A stretch of 64,000 bases of DNA, from assembly GCF_000004195.4 (NCBI RefSeq), contig NC_030682.2, positions 133,630,234 to 133,694,233 on the forward strand, in the 5' to 3' direction. Under the pieces are notes generated by a model, which ran no database searches, was not told the origin of the DNA, and saw only the letters and a program-made list of their open reading frames with translations. A program made the translations under genes and the position numbers. Below, in pieces: positions 49,701-61,700 of this stretch (the stretch's first letter is position 1; every line of letters starts with the position of its first letter). This DNA comes from Xenopus tropicalis (taxonomy: Eukaryota > Chordata > Amphibia > Anura > Pipidae).

Positions 49701-52700
49701 GTACTTGAAATGCCAGGACCCAGGCCCGGGACTGGCAATCTGTGGGTTCTGGCAAATGCCAGAGGGGCTGCTGTAAGATGCCATAGACAGTCACTATTTA
49801 TTGTGCTGGTGCGAGGCTGTTTAGGCCTCCATGTACTTGAAACGCCAGGGTCTATTTTTCTCAGCCAAGGCTTGGTGAATGCTTTAATATGGCTTACAAA
49901 CAAATACAGGTGGGTCCAAAAGGTGAACCCTACAAAGATCCGCAATGATCCACAGAGATCCTTGCCACCATGCAGGGGTAAATACATCTGTGCTATTTGC
50001 AATAGCATTAAATTTAGCTGAAAATGGCGAACAGGACAGTTGATTACTTGACGCAGAAATCAAACATTACCTCCCATTGAAACAGATCATGGATATACTT
50101 GAGCACTGAAAAGTTAAATGTCTGTTCTGCCATCAACTTTTATACTCAAATGGAGGCCTTGCAGTTAGTCATAGGGGCTATAAGAATTTATATCTACATT
50201 TATATGTGATGTTATCACCCCCCCCTAGGATTTTACTTTTTCCCCATTGAGAAAAAGTATGCCATTTTTCTAGTTTCCTGAAAAACATAAAATGGGGGTT
50301 ATTTTGTATGGGCAAATATATTTATAGCAGAAGCTCTGCCATCATTTAGAGCCCCATTTTAGCTTAAAGGAATGCTGTCATGGGAAATGCAAAACACATC
50401 AGTTAATAGAGCTTCTCCAGCAGAATCCTGCATTGTAATCTGTTTTTCAGATTAAAAAACATTTTTTAATATTTAATTTAAAAATTTCACATGGGGCTAG
50501 CCATAGTCTTCATTTCCCAGGGTGCCACGGCCATGTGACCTGTGTTCTGATAAACTTCAGTCACACTTTACTGCAAGTTGAAGTGATATACCACCCCCTC
50601 CCAGCAGCCGATCAGCGGAATCCCCCAGTTACATGGGAGTAGGAGAAACAATAGGTTAGCTGAAAGCAGTTTTAATGTGTAGCACTGGCTCCTTCTGAAA
50701 GCTCAGACTCAGGCACAATGCACTGAGATGGCTCCTACACACCAATATTACAGCTACAAATACATTTGCTGGTTCAAGAATAGAATTTTAAATGGTAGAG
50801 CGAATTATTTGCTATGTAAACAATATAATTTAGAAATAAAAAATATACCATAAAAATCATGACAGTATCTCTTTAAGATTGCACTGTAGGTTCCTGTATC
50901 CTCCACAGTAGCTGAACTTAGGTTTGGTGATAAACAGGGGTCAGAAGTTGACACCATGAACTAGTGTCACTAGTGTTAAGTTGGCCACACACTGAAAGAT
51001 CCGCTTGTTTGGCAACTTCGCCCTTGAGATGGGCGATACTGGCTAATCTGAACATCTGGTCCTCGCATTGGAAGCCTGCATTCCTGAATCTGTGTGACCA
51101 AGCTGCTAAGCCAATATTTTCCACCTCAAGGGCAAAGTGGCCAAATGAGATTTTTAAACCTGCTTGATTGATATCTCACCACATATCGACCAGGGAGGGC
51201 GCTAAAGATGGGTAAATAAGATGCTGAGCTTGAATGTGCCAGATCGCCAGCTAAGATCTGCCTGTGTATGTCCCCTTTACTCCCATGACTTCCTCCACTG
51301 AGCCACATGATTCACCGCTTTTCCACACAAAAATTTGCTGTGCAGCTTGTCTTGAGGTCAGTGAGTGCATAGGATGGGTGCATAGGATTCAGTCAGGGTG
51401 GATTCATCACAAGCCTTAGCCAAATAGTATTGTTACTGGGAGAAATCCCAATAGTGTCATCAGTTTTTATTCTCACAAAAAAACAATGTTTTGCCCTTAC
51501 ATTAGAACAGTGATCCCCAACCAGTGTCTCAGGGGCAACATGTAGATCCCCAACCCCTTGGATGTTGCTCTCAGTGCCCCCAAACCAGGGAGTTATTTTT
51601 GAATTCCTGACTTGGGGGCAAGTGTTGGTTGAATAAAAACAAGATTTAGTACCAAATAATGCCCCTGTAAGCTGATAGGGTGCATAGAGGCCCCTAATAG
51701 CCAATCACAGCCCTTATTTGGCACCTCCATGAACTTTTATGGTGCTTGTGTTGCTCCCCAAGGCTTTTTATATTTGACTGTGGCTCACGCGTAAGAAAGT
51801 GTGGGGACCCCTGCATTAGAAGATCCAGGGAATAAAACTACAAACATACAGAGCCTGCGTATCTGCCCAAGCTCTGAGAAGACAGCAGTTAGCAGAAACG
51901 CATCTTCTTAGCACACTTATCAGCATCAATTGTCCTTTATAATCAGCAACTGTTAATCAAGGACCTCTCCACTGCCTGAAGCCAAACGCATACACAGAAC
52001 ATTTGCAAGTATTTATATGACCAGAAACAAAGCCTGTTGAGTTGTGAAGCAGCATATGCTCCTTATTTAGAAACTTCAGTTAGCAGTTTGGCACTTATTT
52101 ACCAAGAGTAAACCACCATCCATATTATCAAGAATATTCTGCCCATGCAGGGCTAGGGACAGGCTGCCGGGGTAGCAGGGAATATCCTGATGGGCCACAT
52201 TATAGTATAAATTCCCCAACAGTTATTATTTTCACCAGAAAGCCATATTGCTGTGGCAGTAGGACACACATCAGATTCTCTGGTGGGCCATTAAAGGTCC
52301 AGTCAGACAGGTACCAGAGTGCTCCCCTGAAAGGAGAACCTCTAGGCCCCCAATGTTCATATACAGACTACTTATTATCAATCTCGTTTTCTCTACTTGA
52401 TTAAAACTAAAAATTTACTGAAATAAAAAAAAAGGTCCAGTCAGACACTGGTTGCTAACCAAATAAAGCAGTACAACCTGGCACCATAAACAAAGCACTT
52501 ACTGAGGCTGGTAGAGGAACAAGTCAATGATGTTGTCTCTTCCTTTTGGGTGGTTGAAGAATACAAACAGAGACCAATGTATTAGCCATGTTCTGTGCTG
52601 AAGAGACTGGAGTGGAGAACTGACAGTCTGCCAGGAAGGGAAAAAAAAGTGTACATGAGTTCTCCAAGAAACAGAAGTTATTGTATCAGAATTAACTTAC

Positions 52701-55700
52701 AAAACCAATGCAACTGAGGACTGCAACTATATTTGTTACAATAAAGCCCACATAAGGACAAACAGATATAGACTAAATGTGATCATACACTGAAAGAGCT
52801 TGTTTGCTGAGGTTGCCAACGAGCAGATCTTTCCCCCGAATAACGGATTGATCTGACTGAATGACATTGATGGGATGTAGGCTGTTGGAGTGAGGAATGC
52901 ATCAGCGAGCCAATGCGCTCCTCACTCTTATGGGATTTTTAAACCTGCACAATTGACATTTGGCTAGTTTGCAGCTAGATATTGGCCGGGTAGACGTGTC
53001 TGAGAGGTATGGCCACCTTTAGCCTACTATTTCATAACAGTTATACTTCTGCTCCAAATATTGGACCTCTTATCTTAATTCAGGTCCAAAACTGGTGACC
53101 TGAATGGTATGTAACAGAATTAAACATTTACACTGAATGATTTAAGACAGAAAACTGGCTATTTTTAAAGCCTTTCACACCAAACTCCCAGTTATATCAG
53201 GCAAACTGAACATCCACCAGATGGTGATGAACTAGTACTCCCAGCACCATATGGGCAGCTGAAGGCTGAGAGACTGATGCAGTCAGCAAGATCTAAAGGG
53301 CCAGTGGCTGCCCATGATGGATTTACATTTTAAAGAGAGTAGCCTAAAGCATATCTGCCTATGCTTTGCTGTTGATCTGTACATCTATAACAACTATAGG
53401 AAAGGTTTTACAAACAGATAATTATGAATTAATTTAATGGAAAAGCACAAGCAAATTTATGACAGAATACAACTAGATCTATTCATTTAATGATTCACAC
53501 ATTTGTCCAGTAAATCATACAACTTACATTATTGTCTATCGTTTCTTTTAGCCTTGTGAGATCTTCCATGGCTGCATCCCAATTCTGCATCAAAATCTCC
53601 GACGCTAACTTACCCCAGAGAGAACTGAGGGCATTTCTGTCTGTAGATGGAACCTGTTGTGGAGAGATTTAATATTAAGAATGTAAGATGCTAAAGGTTG
53701 GCTTTGGCACATCAACCAGAATAAACCAGCAAGCCAGATGGAGGCTCAAAGTTTAACACACATTGGTACCAGGTTCATTCTTGAGCTACAAAGTTGTTTA
53801 AATAAACTGACAAACTGATATTTTAACGCAAGACTGACAAAAAAAAGTCATGTTTTTAGCTTAAAGGGGTTCACCATTAAATTAACTTTTAGTATGATGC
53901 AGACAGTGATATTCCGAGGCAATTTGCAATTGGTCTTTTTTTTTTTTTTTTTTTTTTTAACTCTTGTGGTTTGGGAGTTATTTAGCTATTCGTTCAGCAG
54001 CTCTTCAGGTTGGTATTTTAGCAGCTAGCTTGTTGCTAATGTCTTATTTACCCTAACAACCAGGCAGTAATTTGAGAGTAAGAGACTGAAATATGAAAAG
54101 GTGAAGTAACAATAGCAACAAAATTGTAGCCTCAGGGAGCAGCAGATTTGTGTGTGCTGGGAAAGAGGCAAGAAAGAGTCAGAAAAGGGAAATACTTCAA
54201 TAACTATAATAAATAAATAATATAGAACAGCAGTAAAGTTGCTAGGAATACGACACTATAACATACTATAAGTTAACTTAAAGGTGAACCATTCCTTTAG
54301 CATGAAAGGCCATATTTACCATAAAAATACTGCTCCGATATTTGCATTGCACCCTACACTAAGAGCTTTACAGAAATTGCACATCGCTTCTACCAGTTCC
54401 TGCTCCAGTGGAGCTTACAATCTAACTCTCAATTATATTAAGACACACTAGAGAGAATATACAAATTCTTGCAGATTAGAAACCTGGTTGGAATTGAAGC
54501 TACAACGCCAGCCCTGCAAAATGCAGTGATAATAACCACTGCTCCACTGTCCTGACAAACACGTCCTTTTATCTGGGTATTAAAACTCTATGGTGCCTTC
54601 AAACATCCTTAAACGCAGGGTAAGGGCAGCTCATAATCTTACAATATTAGTTAGACATTAAAGCCCATGTCATGGACATCAGTCAAGGAGGAAGACAGAA
54701 TTCAACTTCTGTCCACTAATGTACAGAATTGGGGTTGGACCCAAAAACAAACATTTTATAACACATTTGTATAGATTGTAAGTTCTACAGGGCAGGGACC
54801 TCCATCCTCTTGTCTCTTTGACTTAACTTATTGCAACTGTACCTTGTATTTATCTGTATTTATTGTTATACTTTGTATTTATCTATTTAATAACCCCCGT
54901 TTGTATTATTCTATTCTACTGTACAGCGCTGCGTACATAAGTAGTGCTTTATAAATAAAGATATACATACATACATTTCATTATTTGTGAGCAGCCTGAA
55001 TGTGAAGGAGATAGAAGATGGCTGAGTAGTACAGGACTGTATGTGCTGAGCTCATACCATGTAACATCTATTAGTTCACCCATTCTTTCCAGACATATAT
55101 AGCCCACCCATTCCATATAAAAACATGCCTTTCATTAAGCTGCACTTGTTGAATTAATCCTTTTTGCAAAGGGCGTCTATTTTTCCACGGTTCAACAAAC
55201 TGACTTGTCCCAGGCAGCAAAATCAGTTACTGGGGAGAAGCTGGCATTTCCAATTTTCATTCAGTCGAAACTGAGCAGAAAAATGGTCGTGGGGGGTCAT
55301 AATAGCACACTTTATGGCAAAGTAAATTCTCCCCCCCCCAAAGAGGTCAGCATACAGTTCTTGCTTCGAGCCAACAAATTACATTATGGGGCCCATTCAT
55401 TAAAGCACGATTGAGAAAAACTTATTTTTTATAACTTCTAGAACATTTCGTAACATGCACGATAATTTTGTTACAATTTCACAACTTTTTAGTGGTACGT
55501 TAATTATTCCATGAAGAAGTCGTACTTTTCGCAACGACTATGTAAATTTCGTTATTCATTCAAACTTTGGTATCATGACTTTTTCTTTTGGCCAGGTTGG
55601 AGCTGCAGAGTGCCATTGAGCCCTATGGGAGACTTTCCTTGGGCCGGGTTGGAGCTGCAGAGTGCCATTGAGCCCTATGGGAGACTTTCCTTGGGCCAGG

Positions 55701-58700
55701 TTGGGGCTGCAGAGTGCCATTGAGCCCTATGGGAGACTTTCCTTGGGCCGGGTTGGAGCTGCAGAGTGCCATTGAGCCCTATGGGAGACTTTCCTTGGGC
55801 CGGGTTGGAGCTGCAGAGTGCCATTGAGCCCTATGGGAGGCTTTCCTTGGGCCGGGTTGGAGCTGCAGAGTGCCATTGAGCCCTATGGAAGGCTTCCAAA
55901 ATCATGCATTGAAGTTTCAAAGCCAGAAAGGTTTTTGCGCTGTTTTCGATTGTTCGGACAAGAAAATCTTGTCACTTTCGGATCGCAACCAATATATTTT
56001 CGTACGACCAAGAAAACAATTTTCACGCAATTTTCGCACATCAGAAATTATCGTGGTTAGTCCGAATTTATGCTTTTATGTGTTCGTCATTAAACTCTGT
56101 TTCAAAAGACATGAACAACCCTATGTAGATTTCAGGCAAGCCAATCTCATACGCGCCTGCCCATTGAATTCTTTGTGGTATATAAACTTGAGGCTTCACA
56201 CAAGCAAAACACTTTTATAATGAAGGCTTTCTATCTTTTGTAGGCTGAACTGGTTGTATACTCTGCAGAATGAGGGCCATTACTTGCACTCATGTACTTA
56301 TTATATGCCATGATTAAAAAGAACCATTTACACATAAATAGACAAAATGAACCAATATAGCCTGAAGTTTTCCAAACTGCTAATGAGTAAAACACAATAC
56401 TGCAGTGATCTAGTGGGGAACAGACAGCCCTGCAACTCCCTTTGATGCTAGATGCCTTGAAGACATCTAAGGTGACCATGCCTCCCACTGATAAAATAAT
56501 TCTTAAATGTTACTTTAGATTTATTGTTAATGAACAAACTGTTTAGAGCCTTTGTTGTCAATAGAATATATAGTTTTTCGTGATTTCACATTGTTTATGC
56601 TAAGGGGACTTACTTTCTAGTCTTCATTTTAAAGCAGACCTGTCCCACAAACATAAAAAGCTGTATAATAAAAGTGCTTTAAAAATTTAATATGAAACCC
56701 AAATTCTTTAATTAAATTATCCATACCTGTTATAAAATGTATTTAAAAATCTGAGCTGTCAATCATATATTGCCTGCTCCGCATCTATTCCTGAGGCATA
56801 GAGGCGGGGCTGGCAATATATGATTGAGAGCTCAGATTTCTAATTACAATTAATTTAACTTTCTATTCAGCACTTCCTAGATATCACTTAGATGGCAAAT
56901 GTAAGATTTTGGGGTGATACAAAGCTTGCCTTAATAACAGTGTTCACAAAATGATGTTGCTGAACTAACATGATAGAAAGGGATTTGGAATTGTTTTTTT
57001 AGGGCAACATGTCCCCTTTAAGCTACCTTGGTAAAAAGGATAATTTATGTGCCATTTACACAAGACTATCACTCTTATTTGGATACTATACTGAATATCC
57101 CAGCAAGAGTGAAACTGACCAAAGGGTGGTAGTTGATCCTCCTGAGAATTCCCAACTGTGCTGTAACTTTAATGTCTACAATTACCATTAATACAGGCAC
57201 CTTGGTAAAAGAGCGGAGGATCTATTAAACAAATTGAAGCAGAGACAGTCAAGTATAAAGAAAAGAATGTCCCAGTGCTAGCAAAACACATTTCATATTC
57301 CAAAATCATTTTCTGCTCTGAGCTCTAACACCTCACCAAATTGTTAAAGAGATGCTGTCACTAGAATTCAAAGTGATAATCATTAACTAAAAACAATGTG
57401 GAATGTTGCATACATTTTAGTAGGTTTGCAAACAAGTGTTATTTTACCTCTTTAAAAGTCATTTAGGCATTTTCTTTACTGTGTTTTTTTTTTTTTTAAC
57501 TCAGGTTCAGTGGGACAAAGTTAAACCTGTATCCGAATAGATCATAAACATTCGCCATAATGTTGCTTGGAATGCCTATGACTGGCCTAAATTGTAGGGA
57601 TGACCAACAAGACCCATGAGTTTACCCTTGGAACAGGTGGGTTAGGGTTGGAATTTGGGCGACCACTAAAGTTTAAGTTTGGATCCAGGTCAGGTAGCGT
57701 ATAGTGATTTAGTGCAGGTCCTACAAGGGCAACATTTTGAGTATTGGGGTTGGGCATTACGCTGAGAAAGTGGAATTTGCCGCTTTCAGCTTTACTAATG
57801 AGGAATGTTCTAACTATACAGAAGCCACCAAAAGGCCTGGTCTTCAGTGGCAAACCTCAGTGCCAATGCCTGGTTCAAGGCAATAATGGAAAGTTACATT
57901 CTAAAACCCAGAGCATCTGGCTGGAATTAACCAGGCATTGCATTACACTTTGGGTATTGTGCGCACTCTCTTAGCACTAAGGAGTCAATTTCTAACCACC
58001 AAAAAATGCTTATAAGGCCTGCACAGCCTTAGGCAAATCACTAGGTCTGCATCAACAGAAGCAGAGTAGCCATTTGTTTTGGGATGAAAGATCCCATTTA
58101 ATATCAATTTAATACAAACGGCCTTGTATGCAGGAGAGATTTGAAAGTCAGTCGATTCCCCAGCAAAGTCGAACTTACAAGCAAGCCATCTGTGTCTCTG
58201 AAATGCTTTATTAAATAAAAGACTGAAAACTCTCAAACCAACAAAACCACCCACTTTGCTCAATCTTGAGAGGCTCTCTAGTTATTTTATCTAGTTCAGT
58301 GAAAGCAAGGGTAAGGCGAGGGTCAGAAAGCTGTAATTTATACAACACTGAACTACACTAGGTCATTCAGAGTGTCAAATTCTAATCTCAGAGCCGACTG
58401 ACAAAGGCTCTTTCATAGCTTCTGTTTCGCCAGGCATCACTTTAAATGAGTTTTCACCCAACAAACTCTTACGAACCAGTGACACAGCATGTAGTTCCAA
58501 ATTTAAATACATTTCTATAAATAAAATAGAATTAAAAAAACAAAAAATACACAAAACAATGAATTACATCTAACTTGCCCCCTTCCAATTCCTAACGGGA
58601 TCTGGAGCCAACCGAAAACATTTGGTTTAAATAGAATATGCTTTTTGATCCTTTATGCAACACTTTTTATCGAACAGTTTTTAAAGGATCAAAAAGCATA

Positions 58701-61700
58701 TTCTATTCCGACTATTCTAGTTTGTCCCATGACCAGTGTGGAAAAAAAAAAAATCAGGTAAAGATACACAGACGGCTGTCAAACACATTTATGCAACTTT
58801 TTTTTCTAACAGTTTTCAAACATGTTTGACAGCAGTCTGTGTATCTTTGCCTGATTGGTCATGGGACAAACTGGACTGGTCAGATCAATGGATTAGAGGC
58901 ATAATAGAATCAGTTACAACTACCATACTCCATGATCTCGTAAGGGCAACTGTATAACCAGTGGAGCGCTAGGTGGAATCCTTACAATCCACTCTACTAT
59001 TCAAAAACCACACCATAACCCTCATCCGGGAAGGTCCAAAACACTTTAGGAGAGTATAGAGTATTTTCTGTGCCTGTGACTCCTTATTTAATCTGTGACT
59101 CCTTAAGATTTAAGAGAATGATCATCAAAGCTGCAGTCAATTTTTTAAATAGTAAAGTGGCTAACACTAGAAACCTATGTAGGACCCTTGGAAGATGATC
59201 AGATACTCCATGGACAACTTGTTGAAAACTAGAGTGGCTGCTTAGTTTTATCAAGCAAGACCACAGCACCTACACAGCCAAAGAGGCCATAAACAGCGTG
59301 ATCCGCAGAGATGAGGCTCCCCTTCATGATCTTTTCTCTATGATGGGTCTCATGACTGGCCATACATCCTCATATGGTCGAAGCAGCATGGAGAAAGAAA
59401 CCAAGCTGGCTGACAATTGGAGCGTGTATGACCACTTTAAGATAAAGAAAAAAAACCTACTGTTACTCCAACACAATGGCTGCAGAGCTGTGTTTATTGA
59501 TGAGGCTGGGTCAGCGCTACCTGAGGAAAGGGGTGTTGCAACAACAGCCACACAGAGTGGCATAACAGAGAAATACACAATACTGAATTCATTCAAAACT
59601 TGTTTTGCTTACAAAACCCCTCAACAGAAAGTGCCAGAAATGTATGTATCACAAAACTATATTAATCTTACAATGGCATCAAGTGTTGACTAAATTCTAA
59701 AGTTTCTGCGGATTTAAAAAAAAAAAAAAAAAAGTTACAAAAGTTTAAGATGAATTTGTAGATGTGAAATTGTAGATAAAATTTCATTAATGCTACACTT
59801 TTAGTGGCTGTCAATTATTTATATTTATTTAAGAGTATTATATATAGTTGTTGCTGCATCCTATTGGGTTTTTTTCAGTTTTTAAGCAAAAGGTTCCCGT
59901 GAACAGCTTTGGCCTCAGTCCATGTCATTACAGTTGGCTCTGCATACTAACCTTTCAGTCGTGGATATGGTAGAATAGTTTCAATATCTGGATTTTCCAA
60001 GGGTTACCTTAAATTTCCATTTGCTAGCAAAATGGCACATTCACTCACTGACCAGCAACAATAAATTGACTGTGCTGAGTCTCCGAACAAGACATTATAT
60101 CTTCATTCTCAAAATTCACTCCCAGCATTAACAAATGATATGAATAACCAGTCTTTTCAAGGGCTTGTAATGAAACCACAGCCCTGGTTTTATTAACCTC
60201 ATTTAAGCTGTTTACATTTCCCCAGTAAATGACTCTTACTCTCTTAAATCCTTGGTAATATTCAAGAAAAGCTTGATGAAAGTCACAGATAAGATAAAGC
60301 AAGGGCTGCTATGCAACATTACTTACGATTACCTTCAATTTGCCAGTCTGCTTTTCAGCACTTGAATTTTGCGTGCAAGATTTAGATTACAAACATTGAT
60401 GCAGCCCCACCTGTTAGCCCCACTAGCCTGGCTCTGAGAGTATCACTGATGGGAAACTGCAAGTACCTAACAAGCTTCCAAGTCTTGCAGAACTGAACCA
60501 AAACAAAGGGCCGTTTTAGCCATCTAACCTTGAAACTCTGCTCAGGTCTCTATAGCTGTAGGGGGCAAGTTCCTCTGAAAGCCTGTGTCCACAAATAAAA
60601 TTCTTCGGGTATAAAAGCATGCTGCGGTGATGCTCTTAATTTGGGAGTGCTGGGGATTACCATGATTTATTTACAAAACTCGCTTACAGCCCATTATGGA
60701 TAGAAATAAAAATAGAAATACATTTACTGAGTAAAAGCTTTACCTGCTGGCAAACAGTGCCAGCAACCTGTCAGGTCTGACAAATTGCACATTTTTAGCA
60801 ATGATTTACCCTCATCTATAGATAATTGCATTGGCAGCTTCAATAACAGTATATTCTGTGATACCTAGAGATTTAAAGAAGCATCACGCTTTCTAACTTA
60901 TTTTTATTGTGGGAGTTTCAGTAAGTCCAAGGACTGCTGTGCACACACTCCCATATACAGAAGGCTGCTGCTTTGCACTCTGACTAATCCCAGGAAACCT
61001 ACAGTCCTTACAAGAACCCAAGTGGAGTATATTTTGGTTAGGAACAAATAGGCGTAGTGATGTGATATCTAGTAAGAATGACCCTAAAGGCAAGCAGGAC
61101 ATTTATGAGCCTCATTTACTGGAAATAAACTTTAAAAAAATAGTCAGGGATTAATTCTGCACTATTTCTGGGGAAAAAAGCAAGTTACGCTTCACTATTC
61201 CTCTCTGAGCAATCTGTCTCTCATTCACACTACTGCCTGCCTGCTAAGGTAAATCGGACCTCAGCATCCAGAAAGCAGCTAAAATTCCAAACTAAATACT
61301 AATAACCAAAACACCACAAAAAAAAATATAACCAATTGCAAAGTGTCTCATAAGGGAAAGAACCCACAGAACAGTTCAGTCGCCCGAGATAGATCTCTGC
61401 TATTGCGGGCGACTAACCACTCCAAAGTGGCTTTCCATTGGTTATAGGAGTCGTCAGTGGAAAGCCCTCCGTATTGCTTCGGTATTCTGAAGTTGCGCTA
61501 AGTATCCTCCTGCAGGCAACTTCGGAAAAATAAAGAGATGTGAAGTGCTTTCCACCGGCAACTCCTATTGTTGCCAGTGGAAGCCAATTCAGAACTGTTA
61601 GTTGCACACGATAGATCTCTGCAACTCAACCATTCCTTGGGTTCTTACCCTAATGCTAATGCATCATTAGAACACAACAGGACAGGTGTTAATACAATAA

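Noticed and set aside
58630..58872. microRNA precursors
   Set aside because: Stem lengths and perfect pairing with long shared loop do not look like typical microRNA hairpins; kept instead as an unexplained structural finding.
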